DNA from: Nitrososphaerota archaeon
GTDB lineage: Archaea > Thermoproteota > Nitrososphaeria_A > Caldarchaeales > Wolframiiraptoraceae
Assembly: GCA_021160205.1 (NCBI GenBank)
Contig: JAGHCZ010000149.1
Location: 1-9,757 of the forward strand
Length of the DNA stretch: 9,757 bases
Direction of reading: 5' to 3'
Made by a program: the position numbers and the translations under genes. Positions within the stretch are counted from its first letter, which is position 1. Each line of letters begins with the position of its first letter. Positions 1 to 6,325 of this stretch are shown here, in pieces. The notes under the pieces were generated by a model. The model searched no databases. It worked only from the letters and a program-made list of their open reading frames with translations, and was not told the origin of the DNA.

Positions 1-472
<472 letters not shown>

Positions 473-491
473 CTATCGATTCGCCGAAGCC

Positions 492-500
492 GATATAAAC
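492..500 (-). promoter_or_regulatory. TATA box of the KARI-family gene
   Basis: On the minus strand this reads GTTTATATC, close to the archaeal box A. Its centre is about 26 bases upstream of the ATG at 469, so the transcript would start at or next to the start codon (leaderless). Read on the plus strand (GATATAAAC) the same element could serve rnhB with a start near 522. Placement is inferred from spacing. Confidence 0.6.
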
Positions 501-512
501 GTTGCCGCCGGC

Positions 513-524
513 GCATTGTAATGC
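513..524. promoter_or_regulatory. 12-bp palindrome in the divergent promoter region
   Basis: GCATT-GT-AATGC is a perfect inverted repeat with 5-bp arms in the 73-base gap between the KARI-family gene and rnhB. It lies where an rnhB transcript driven by the 492-500 box would begin, so it could be an operator. It is short, and no second copy was noticed, so this is tentative. Confidence 0.25.
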
Positions 525-542
525 TTAAGAATTGAAAGATGG

Positions 543-1211
543 GTGAATGAACTGTTGAAGGTCTGCGGAATAGATGAAGCAGGTAGAGGGGCGGTCATAG
601 GGCCGATGGTGGTAGCGGGGATATTGATCGATCAAAGCAAAGTGGATGAATTGATTAAGATCAAGGTAAAGGACTCGAAGAAGCTTAGCCCCGGAGTTAG
701 AACAGAGCTCTCGAAGCTGATCAGGGAACTCGCGGACTCCGTTAAGCTCGTAGTTCTAGAAGCATCCACGATCGACAGCTCGACTAGAAAGAGAGGCGCG
801 TGCGGATTGAACGATCTTGAAGCAAAGATCTTCGCGGAGATAATAGACGAATTAAAGCCCGACGCGGCGTATATAGACTTGCCCTCAACTAAGTATGACG
901 AATTTCGATCTCTAATAGAAGAAAGAACTTCTCACAGATGCCTGCTGATTTTGGAGCACAAAGCCGATGAAAAATATCCAATAGTTTCGGCCGCATCGAT
1001 CATCGCCAAATGTGAACGCGACAAATTGATTGAGGAGCTCAAAGCAAAGGTGGGAGACTTCGGATCGGGGTACCCTTCCGATGAAAAAACGCGGAAATTC
1101 CTGCTCAAGCTCATTAAAAATGGGAAAATAGAGGGAAGATACGTTAGGTCCAGCTGGAAAACTATAGCCAAAGTTGCTCAAAGAAAGCTAGACGAATTCT
1201 CCGAGGAATGA
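543..1211 (+). CDS. rnhB: Ribonuclease HII
   Basis: 222 aa, a normal length for archaeal RNase HII, which cuts the RNA strand of RNA-DNA hybrids and removes misincorporated ribonucleotides and primers. The signature GIDEAGRG (residues 9-16) gives catalytic Asp11 and Glu12; the other acidic ligands are Asp112 (YIDLPS) and Asp142 (HKADEKYP). The blocks VSAASIIAK (148-156), GSGYPSD (174-180) and SSWKT (203-207) complete the family pattern. All four acidic residues are present, so the enzyme looks active. The GTG at 543 is chosen because it puts the signature at the usual distance from the N-terminus; the ATG at 539 meets a stop at once. It is first in a plus-strand run and is followed after 27 bases by the phosphoesterase gene, probably in one transcript. 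Confidence 0.96.
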   Translation: MNELLKVCGIDEAGRGAVIGPMVVAGILIDQSKVDELIKIKVKDSKKLSPGVRTELSKLIRELADSVKLVVLEASTIDSSTRKRGACGLNDLEAKIFAEIIDELKPDAAYIDLPSTKYDEFRSLIEERTSHRCLLILEHKADEKYPIVSAASIIAKCERDKLIEELKAKVGDFGSGYPSDEKTRKFLLKLIKNGKIEGRYVRSSWKTIAKVAQRKLDEFSEE

Positions 1212-1224
1212 TCAAGCTCGACGC

Positions 1225-1230
1225 GGAGGG
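1225..1230 (+). promoter_or_regulatory. Shine-Dalgarno site fixing a GTG start
   Basis: GGAGGG lies 8 bases before the GTG at 1239 and supports that start for the metallophosphoesterase, which in turn places the twin-arginine motif at the extreme N-terminus of the protein. Confidence 0.6.
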
Positions 1231-1238
1231 ATAACGCC

Positions 1239-1958
1239 GTGAAAATCTCTAGGAGAACTTTCATGCTCTTGGCCGGAGGAATGGCCGGCGCGGCGTTATC
1301 TTGTTCGTATTTAGAGACTAATAAGTTAACCGTGACGAGGCTGAAATTTGGATTGGGCTCAAAAATAGCGTTCTTAGCCGATACCCACATTCACTCTCTC
1401 GGATGGATAGAGGAGGAGATCATTAAAAAATTGGAGGAGGAGAGCCCGGATGTAGTTCTCCACGGTGGAGATATCATAGACGAATTCACCTCTTCCCTTG
1501 ATCCCGTAAGAGCATATTTATCAGCCATAGAAGCCGAGGAGAAATACGCGGTTTTAGGAAACCACGATCATTGGTGTAGGAGAACCGAAGAATTAGTGAG
1601 ACTCCTAAAGGATTGTGGATTCAGATTGCTGCTCGATGAAGTAGTGAAGACGCGGATTGGAAGGCTTGCGGGAATTGATTGGAGAGATGATCGAAACTAC
1701 TCCATCGAATTTGATGCAGATATTTTACTCGTGCATGATCCAAACGCGGCGGCTAAGGCTAAAAAGGCCGAGCTCATCCTAGCAGGCCACACCCATGGAG
1801 GAGTTGTGGTAGGCGGCTTAACGCTTCTTTCAAACTCGATTTATACCCGGGGGCTATATGATCTCGAAAATAACAGAAAGCTCTATGTATCTCGAGGCCT
1901 AGGACAGATGATTCCCCTTAGACCGACCTCGCCTCTCGAGCTAGTGATGATAGAGTAA
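1239..1958 (+). CDS. Tat-exported metallophosphoesterase (YkuE/YaeI-like)
   Basis: 239 aa calcineurin-like phosphoesterase. Metal-binding motifs are all present and in order: DTH (48-50), GGD (76-78), GNHD (107-110), VHDP (165-168) and GHTH (183-186), so a two-metal phosphohydrolase is expected. The N-terminus has a twin-arginine signal, SRRTF (residues 4-8), followed by a Gly/Ala/Leu-rich stretch to about residue 21. It ends ALSC with Cys22, so the protein may be a Tat-exported lipoprotein, although Ser at -1 is not the best lipobox residue. Relatives such as YkuE are also Tat substrates and act on phosphoesters at the cell surface. The natural substrate cannot be read from the sequence. It lies 27 bases after rnhB with its own Shine-Dalgarno site. 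The next gene starts 50 bases later, perhaps from a weak promoter. Confidence 0.88.
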   Translation: MKISRRTFMLLAGGMAGAALSCSYLETNKLTVTRLKFGLGSKIAFLADTHIHSLGWIEEEIIKKLEEESPDVVLHGGDIIDEFTSSLDPVRAYLSAIEAEEKYAVLGNHDHWCRRTEELVRLLKDCGFRLLLDEVVKTRIGRLAGIDWRDDRNYSIEFDADILLVHDPNAAAKAKKAELILAGHTHGGVVVGGLTLLSNSIYTRGLYDLENNRKLYVSRGLGQMIPLRPTSPLELVMIE

Positions 1959-1969
1959 CGCAGAAACAC

Positions 1970-1978
1970 CTTAATCAA
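1970..1978 (+). promoter_or_regulatory. Possible weak TATA box before the THEP1-trm1 pair
   Basis: CTTAATCAA is centred about 35 bases before the ATG at 2009, so transcription could start near 2000 with a leader of about 9 bases. It is the only AT-rich element in the 50-base gap after the phosphoesterase. The match to box A is modest; read-through from upstream is equally possible. Confidence 0.3.
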
Positions 1979-2008
1979 ATACTAGATGGCCATTTTACTC
2001 AGAGAGAT

Positions 2009-2557
2009 ATGGATGAGCGGATTTTATACGCTTTAACGGGGCCGCCGAGGTGCGGGAAAACTACGGCGATCCTGAAAATCGTAAACGAGTTGAAGCGGAG
2101 AGCCGTGAAGGTTGAGGGGATGTATACCGCGGAGATCAGGGAGCAGGGTAGAAGAATAGGCTTCTCGATTAAGAGAATCAGCGGGGGAGAGGGGATTTTA
2201 GCTCACGTGAAATTTGGGAATGGGCCGAGACATGGAAAATACACGGTAAATCTCATCGACTTGGAAAACATAGGAGTTTCAGCGATACTCGACGGAATAG
2301 AGCGGGCGGAGGTGGTAATCGTTGACGAGGTGGGTCCTATGGAGCTTTACAGCGAGAAATTTAAGAAAGCTGTAGGAAGGCTGCTTTCCTCGAATAAGCA
2401 TGCGATATTAACGGTTCATTATAGATCGCGCGATCCCTTGGCGGCGAAAATCAAGAAAATGGCCGGGGAAAACTTGATTATATTAAGCCAAGAAAACAGG
2501 GACCGAATTCCATCGATCATCGTTAAGAACGTCGTGGAGGCTCTGAACAAAGGATGA
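2009..2557 (+). CDS. THEP1-type nucleoside-triphosphatase (NTPCR family)
   Basis: 182 aa, the usual size for the archaeal/eukaryotic THEP1 (COG1618) P-loop family, whose members slowly hydrolyse ATP, GTP and other NTPs. Walker A is GPPRCGKTT (residues 11-19). Walker B is VIVDEVGPMEL (103-113), with Asp106 and Glu107 and the family-typical GPMEL extension. The conserved block GKYTV (76-80) lies between them. The cellular role of this family is poorly known; links to nucleotide or RNA metabolism are inference. Its stop overlaps the trm1 start by ATGA (2554-2557), so translation of the two is probably coupled. That suggests, but does not show, a role related to tRNA modification. Confidence 0.93.
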   Translation: MDERILYALTGPPRCGKTTAILKIVNELKRRAVKVEGMYTAEIREQGRRIGFSIKRISGGEGILAHVKFGNGPRHGKYTVNLIDLENIGVSAILDGIERAEVVIVDEVGPMELYSEKFKKAVGRLLSSNKHAILTVHYRSRDPLAAKIKKMAGENLIILSQENRDRIPSIIVKNVVEALNKG

Positions 2558-3651
2558 TAGAACTTGAGGAAGCAAAAAGGAGGCTCGGATACGAAGTCGA
2601 GCTTAGAGAGGAGGGTAAGGCAAAAATTTACATTCCAAAGCTTCCTTCGGAAAAAGGATACGCGCCTACAAGCCTCCCGGTATTCTTTAACCCCGTATCA
2701 AAGCCTAATCGCGATATCACAATACTATTTCTCGCAGCTTACTACGAAGGAAGAAGAACCAGAATTTGCGAAGCATTAGCCGGATCCGGCGTGAGAAGCA
2801 TTAGAATAGCGAAGGAAACAGACGTCGCCGAAGAAATCATCGCCAATGACATCTCGGCCAAAGCATACGAGCTAATAAAATTAAACGCCGAGCTGAACGG
2901 AGTTGAAAAAATCGTGAAAGCCTCGAACCTCGACGCCAACGAGCTCTTATCCATGTGCGGGAGAGGAAGACCCCGATACGACTACGTTGACATAGATCCT
3001 GCCGGATCTCCCGTAAAATTCCTAGAGAACGGATTTCGTGGATGCGGTCGAGGAGCTATCCTGGGGGCAACTGCAACCGATATGTCCGCGCTGGCCGGGG
3101 CAAAGGCTGAATCATGCATGAGGAAATATGATGCGAAGCCCATGAGAACGCCTTTTTCAAAGGAGCTTGCGCTAAGGATCCTTGTAGGGTTCATGGTGAG
3201 AACTGCTGCTAGACTCGGGTTAGCCTCAACTCCCGTGTTATCATTTCAAAAAGATCATTACATAAGGGTGTTCGTCGAGGTTGAACGAGGAATAAACATA
3301 GCTAAAGACCGCTTAAAAAAGCTTGGATGGATATCCTATTGCCCGAACTGCATGAAAATCTATACAGCCGAAAGAGCGGAGACCCCTATCGTTTACTGCG
3401 ATGAATGCGGATTAAAAATGGATCACGCTGGGCCGCTGTGGTTGGAGAGCTTGACGGATGGAGAAATTGTTTCTAAAATGCTAGTGAAAGCCAGGGATGA
3501 CCCTGAGATCTACTACGACGTTCTAAAGATCCTGGATGCTTTGAGGAGGGAAAATACGAAGATAATTGGATATTTTCCCGTAAACATCTTAGCGAAAAAG
3601 CTGAAGAGATCTCCTGTTAAGCCCGCGGAGCTCATCCAGAAATTGAGATAA
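2554..3651 (+). CDS. trm1: tRNA (guanine-26 N2)-dimethyltransferase Trm1, interrupted by an in-frame stop near the C-terminus
   Basis: 365 aa to the first stop. Trm1 uses S-adenosylmethionine to make m2G/m2,2G at tRNA position 26. Visible blocks: FFNPV (44-48), SAM loop EALAGSGVRSIR (73-84), NDIS (98-101), the catalytic-loop region VDIDPAGSP (145-153), ATDMSALAG (174-182), and a C-terminal zinc module with Cys263, Cys266, Cys282 and Cys285, followed by GPLW (293-296). Two oddities. First, the DP[FY]G motif that holds the target guanine is DPAG (aromatic replaced by Ala150). Second, the TAA at 3649-3651 cuts the frame, and the next 33 codons in the same frame (3652-3750) encode the conserved end of Trm1. 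The full length would be about 399 residues, as in intact archaeal homologues. It may be a recent nonsense mutation, a sequence error or read-through. Start chosen by the ATGA overlap with the THEP1 gene. Confidence 0.9.
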   Translation: MIELEEAKRRLGYEVELREEGKAKIYIPKLPSEKGYAPTSLPVFFNPVSKPNRDITILFLAAYYEGRRTRICEALAGSGVRSIRIAKETDVAEEIIANDISAKAYELIKLNAELNGVEKIVKASNLDANELLSMCGRGRPRYDYVDIDPAGSPVKFLENGFRGCGRGAILGATATDMSALAGAKAESCMRKYDAKPMRTPFSKELALRILVGFMVRTAARLGLASTPVLSFQKDHYIRVFVEVERGINIAKDRLKKLGWISYCPNCMKIYTAERAETPIVYCDECGLKMDHAGPLWLESLTDGEIVSKMLVKARDDPEIYYDVLKILDALRRENTKIIGYFPVNILAKKLKRSPVKPAELIQKLR

Positions 3652-3753
3652 CTCGGATACGCGGCGACCGTAACTCATATAGATCCAAGCGGCGTCAAGA
3701 CGAATGCCCCTTTCAAAGTGATCGAAGAGCTTTTCGAAGAGCTAAAGCGCTAA
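3652..3753 (+). pseudogene. trm1: In-frame C-terminal tail of Trm1 beyond the TAA stop
   Basis: Directly after the TAA at 3649-3651 the same frame continues for 33 codons to a TAA at 3751-3753. It contains LGYAATVTH and DPSGVKTNAP, which match the family's C-terminal block (LGYRASRTH, then PTG[IV]KTDAP). Conservation this close to consensus means the segment was under selection until very recently or still is translated. There is no start codon or Shine-Dalgarno site for independent translation. Confidence 0.8.
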
Positions 3754-3754
3754 G

Positions 3755-3788
3755 ACCTAAAAGTGAGATTTACCTCACTCCATTAGGT
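3755..3788 (+). promoter_or_regulatory. Hairpin that includes the Shine-Dalgarno site of rlmE
   Basis: Two nested inverted repeats: outer ACCTAA (3755-3760) with TTAGGT (3783-3788), inner AGTGAG (3762-3767) with CTCACT (3774-3779). The loop is 6 bases, and the arms are separated by 1 base on one side and 3 on the other. AGGT at 3785-3788 is the only Shine-Dalgarno-like sequence before the ATG at 3795 (6-base spacing) and lies in the outer stem. Folding could therefore lower translation of rlmE, or the structure could mark the end of the trm1 transcript. The pairing is visible; the function is inference. Confidence 0.45.
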
Positions 3789-3794
3789 AAAGAG

Positions 3795-4409
3795 ATGCCG
3801 ACGCGGAGATGGATTGAGGAAGCGAAGCGAGACTATTATCGAAGAAAGGCCAGAGAAGAGGGATACCGCTCGAGAGCGGCTTACAAGCTTCTCGAAGCCC
3901 AGAAAAAATACAATCTCATCGAGAGAGGAAACATAGTAGTAGATCTCGGAGCATGGCCGGGTGGAATGACTCAAGCAGCCTCAAAGCTCGTCGGCCCCGA
4001 AGGCCTGGTCATAGCCGTGGATAAGAGGGAGCTAGAAGAATTCAGCGAAGGAAACATCATAACGCTTCAACTAGACATCCTCGAAGACGCCGTCGCCTCG
4101 GAGATTTTTAAAATTCTAGAAGGAAAAATGGCCGACGTATTGGTATCCGACGCTTCTCCTAAGTTCACCGGAATAAGAGACATCGACATCATCATGCAAT
4201 ATGAACTCACCGCGAAATCTCATGAAATAGCGAAGAAGCTTGTTAAACGCGGAGGATCGATTATGCTAAAAGCCTTTGAATGCGATGAGCTACGCGACCT
4301 CGAAGCAGAGCTGCGAAGAGAATATGGATTCGTAAAAAGGTTTATGCCACGTGCGAGAAGAAAAACTAGCTCGGAGCTTTACCTTATCGCGTTGAAAAAG
4401 CGGTTTTAA
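3795..4409 (+). CDS. rlmE: RlmE/RrmJ (FtsJ)-family 2'-O-ribose methyltransferase
   Basis: 204 aa. The FtsJ family methylates the 2'-OH of ribose; E. coli RlmE acts on U2552 in the A-loop of 23S rRNA. The catalytic K-D-K-E tetrad is Lys31, Asp119, Lys159 and Glu194, with spacing almost identical to the E. coli enzyme (Lys38, Asp124, Lys164, Glu199). SAM-binding loop: DLGAWPGGMTQ (50-60); acidic end of beta-2: AVDKRE (74-79); catalytic strand SDASPKFTG (118-126). The loop differs slightly from the usual DLGAAPGGW (Trp54 and Met58). Some archaeal homologues carry a C-terminal TRAM domain; this one stops without it. The gene ends convergently on the TFE-beta gene with a 4-base overlap (TTAA, 4406-4409), leaving no room for a separate terminator. 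rRNA is the likely substrate; the exact nucleotide is inferred from the family. Confidence 0.93.
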   Translation: MPTRRWIEEAKRDYYRRKAREEGYRSRAAYKLLEAQKKYNLIERGNIVVDLGAWPGGMTQAASKLVGPEGLVIAVDKRELEEFSEGNIITLQLDILEDAVASEIFKILEGKMADVLVSDASPKFTGIRDIDIIMQYELTAKSHEIAKKLVKRGGSIMLKAFECDELRDLEAELRREYGFVKRFMPRARRKTSSELYLIALKKRF

Positions 4410-4804
4410 CGCCTTCTGCGCCTACTCCTTCGCTGTAGCCGCTCCTGATAAGCGGCGTAGGACTCCAAGATCCATTTCTCAAGCATCGCGCATGATCTTG
4501 GAGTCATTATTCCCTCTTTTCCGCAGACTTGATGGTATTCGCATGAAAGGCAGGGAGCGCCCTCGATGGGGTCTATCGTGACGCGGCGAATCAAGGGGAC
4601 AAGCCGCCTAGTCCACCTATCCTTCGCAAACTCCTTCACCCTCCTGACCATGCCCTTCTTCTCAAGCCTGATAGCGATCCTAGAGCCCTCTCTACTGGTT
4701 ACACCAAGCTTGTGCCATAGCTCCGATTGAAGCAGCCCCTTATCCTGGTGCTTCAATAATAGCTTGATCGCTTCTTCCTCGAGCTTCGTCAACTTTTGCG
4801 GCAA
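4406..4804 (-). CDS. tfeB: Transcription factor E beta subunit (TFE-beta, RPC39/RPC34 orthologue)
   Basis: 132 aa. Residues about 5-75 form a winged helix (recognition region around 35-50). Then come four cysteines, Cys85, Cys88, Cys94 and Cys105, spaced C-x2-C-x5-C-x10-C. That is the spacing of the 4Fe-4S ligands in human RNA polymerase III subunit RPC39 (RPC6), and the flanking PC, G-I/M-[ST]-P and W-[LI] positions also match. Archaeal TFE-beta pairs with TFE-alpha and helps RNA polymerase open promoter DNA. The protein ends in a strongly basic tail (five Arg). The start is TTG, supported by GGAGG 7 bases upstream at 4812-4816. Both lie inside the last codons of tfb (16-base overlap), so the two are translationally coupled. 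A MarR/Lrp-type repressor is the alternative reading but does not explain the cysteine motif. Confidence 0.9.
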   Translation of the reverse strand: MPQKLTKLEEEAIKLLLKHQDKGLLQSELWHKLGVTSREGSRIAIRLEKKGMVRRVKEFAKDRWTRRLVPLIRRVTIDPIEGAPCLSCEYHQVCGKEGIMTPRSCAMLEKWILESYAAYQERLQRRSRRRRR

Positions 4805-5670
4805 GATTTATCCTCCTCATCACTTATTTGTTTGCTCCTCCTTATATCTCCATCGCTTCGAACGATCTCGGCCAATTCTTTTAACCTTCTTCTAAGAGTG
4901 CTTAAGCCGACTTCAGCGACCTTCGCTAAACTTCTTTGAGAAACCTTGGCATCTAAGTTCTTTGCCGCTAAGTAAACCGATGCCGCCGCGATAGCTCTGA
5001 GATTTCTCCCTTGAGTTAAACCTAGCTCGCTGGCTTTCTCGCATATTGAGCTTGCTAAATTTTCGACCTCACCGTTAAGGCGAAGCGCGTTGACGATTCT
5101 GGAGATATAGGCATCGATGCTCACTGAGCTTTTGATGTTCAGCGCTGCCGCCAATTTCAGAGAGTATTTGAAAACGAGCTTTGAGCTTACTCCGGAGAAT
5201 TTTGTGATTTCCTCCACGCTCCTCGGAACTCCATGAATCTTTATGGAGAGATAAAGAAGCGAAGCCGGCAAAGCCTTACAAAGCTTTCTCGAATGTTTGA
5301 GGCGTTTATCTATTTTACGGAAAAGGATCGCCGCCGTTTGAGCCACGGCTTCTGGAAGGTTTAGGCTCGAGCTTATCCTATATATCTCTGAGAGAACTCT
5401 TATCATGAGCCTATCTTCTCCGCCTTTCAGAAGAAACGACCTATCAGAGGATTTCGATGAAATGCCTAAATCGTGAAGAAGCGGCGTTATCGGCGCACCT
5501 GTTCTCTCCCTCTTCAATCTATCACCATAACTGTGAGCCCTCCACTCAGGCCCCGCATAAATTATTTTATCAACGATGCAGCCGCAGTCAAGGCAAATCA
5601 ATTCACCAGTATTCTTGTCTTCGATTATTCTCGTACCTCCGCAGAAGCCGCATCGCAAGTCTTTCGCCAA
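4789..5670 (-). CDS. tfb: Transcription initiation factor B (TFB/TFIIB) with a shortened linker
   Basis: 293 aa. TFB bridges TBP at the promoter and RNA polymerase and sets the start site. N-terminal zinc ribbon with Cys7, Cys10, Cys26 and Cys29; B-reader region GPEWRAHSYGDR (40-51) and RTGAPITPLLHDLG (56-69). Two cyclin repeats follow, roughly residues 85-175 and 185-275; the second carries the helix-turn-helix SQRSLAKVAEVGLSTLRRRLKE (244-265 region) for BRE contact. Compared with standard archaeal TFB, the stretch between HDLGIS and the first cyclin helix (LSEIYRI) is about 20 residues shorter and lacks the usual RLRKWQ element. The TTG start is preferred because it places the zinc ribbon normally and lies just after a good TATA box; no ATG or GTG is in frame upstream. 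It sits downstream of gar1 and overlaps tfeB by 16 bases. Confidence 0.95.
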   Translation of the reverse strand: MAKDLRCGFCGGTRIIEDKNTGELICLDCGCIVDKIIYAGPEWRAHSYGDRLKRERTGAPITPLLHDLGISSKSSDRSFLLKGGEDRLMIRVLSEIYRISSSLNLPEAVAQTAAILFRKIDKRLKHSRKLCKALPASLLYLSIKIHGVPRSVEEITKFSGVSSKLVFKYSLKLAAALNIKSSVSIDAYISRIVNALRLNGEVENLASSICEKASELGLTQGRNLRAIAAASVYLAAKNLDAKVSQRSLAKVAEVGLSTLRRRLKELAEIVRSDGDIRRSKQISDEEDKSCRKS

Positions 5671-5697
5671 GTTTTTCAGCCGTGAAAGCTCAAATCC

Positions 5698-5705
5698 ATT
5701 TATAA
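5698..5705 (-). promoter_or_regulatory. TATA box for the tfb-tfeB unit
   Basis: The minus strand reads TTATAAAT, centred about 32 bases before the TTG at 5670, so transcription would start near 5676 with a leader of about 6 bases. It lies in the 99-base gap between gar1 and tfb and implies that the two initiation factors can be expressed apart from the ribosomal operon upstream. Confidence 0.6.
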
Positions 5706-5769
5706 CTTGATCGCGTAGAAGGATTAACGAAGTTCCGTCCGTTTTATTCTCATATGGCTTGCGGTATCT

Positions 5770-6030
5770 CTATAATTTTTTCTTACGCTTCTCTTCGAGA
5801 ACGTATAGCGGCTCGCCTTCTTCGCACTCAGCTTCCTTAGCCGGATTTATTTCGATGAAAAAATGATCTATCGGGCCGAGTATGCTGGAAACAACTCCGA
5901 CCTCGCGCATGCCGGCATCATAGACTTTTTCTCCGAGCTTCGGTATAGATTCTCCCTCGACCACTAGTTTACCTTCGACGAACGCCCAGAACCTACCAAT
6001 CCGCTTAAGCCTTTTGGGATCTTTCGGCAT
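5770..6030 (-). CDS. gar1: H/ACA ribonucleoprotein protein Gar1
   Basis: 86 aa, typical for archaeal Gar1, a small beta-barrel subunit that binds Cbf5 in the H/ACA RNP and helps release RNA after pseudouridylation. The core is visible as IPKLGEKVYD (29-38), VGVVSSILGPIDHFF (44-58) and EPLYVLEEKRKKK (73-85). This matches the family order (barrel strand, GxV...GPV, then LYV and a basic tail). The ATG start follows the srp19 stop by 3 bases, so translation is probably coupled. Gar1 next to TFB is a gene pair also seen in other archaea, in line with the assignment. Confidence 0.92.
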   Translation of the reverse strand: MPKDPKRLKRIGRFWAFVEGKLVVEGESIPKLGEKVYDAGMREVGVVSSILGPIDHFFIEINPAKEAECEEGEPLYVLEEKRKKKL

Positions 6031-6033
6031 GGC

Positions 6034-6324
6034 TCATCGCCGAGGCATGGATCTGAGAGCGACGGCGAGGCGGCGGATAACTTCGTTCTTCTTCATGGGC
6101 TTATTAGGCTTAACTAGCACTTTTCCAGTTTTCTTCCACCACAGTGCTGGATGACCCCCGGGCTCTATCTCGGCTCTCCAACCGAGCCTTCTAGCCGCCG
6201 CCGCTATCTGCTCGGCGTTAGGATTCTTTATCGCTAGATTCTCCGGAACCCTCCTACACTTAGACCTGGCAACCGCGCGATCGAAGTATATCGGCCAAAT
6301 CACGTGGCCATCCTTCTTAAGCAA
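6034..6324 (-). CDS. srp19: Signal recognition particle protein SRP19
   Basis: 96 aa, the normal size. SRP19 binds the tips of helices 6 and 8 of 7S RNA and prepares it for SRP54, in the pathway that targets membrane and secreted proteins. Diagnostic blocks: VIWPIYFD (8-15), the basic RRVPENLAI (24-32), and a basic C-terminal half (VLVKPNKPMKKNEVIRRLA, about 69-87). The start is TTG at 6324-6322, one base after the s8e stop. A GGTGA-type ribosome-binding sequence lies in the last codons of s8e, so translation is coupled to it. Confidence 0.93.
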   Translation of the reverse strand: MLKKDGHVIWPIYFDRAVARSKCRRVPENLAIKNPNAEQIAAAARRLGWRAEIEPGGHPALWWKKTGKVLVKPNKPMKKNEVIRRLAVALRSMPRR

Positions 6325-6325
6325 A

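Noticed and set aside
1944..2008. Box C/D guide RNA near the end of the phosphoesterase gene (GTGATGA at 1944-1950)
   Set aside because: No box D (CTGA) or internal C'/D' boxes lie at suitable distance, and the sequence is explained by coding and promoter positions.
3649..3651. Pyrrolysine or selenocysteine insertion as the explanation for the internal Trm1 stop
   Set aside because: The codon is TAA. Pyrrolysine uses TAG and selenocysteine uses TGA, so neither applies.
4406..4804. MarR/Lrp-type transcriptional repressor
   Set aside because: The winged helix alone would allow it, but the C-x2-C-x5-C-x10-C motif with its flanking Pro and Trp positions fits RPC39/TFE-beta, as does the coupling to tfb.
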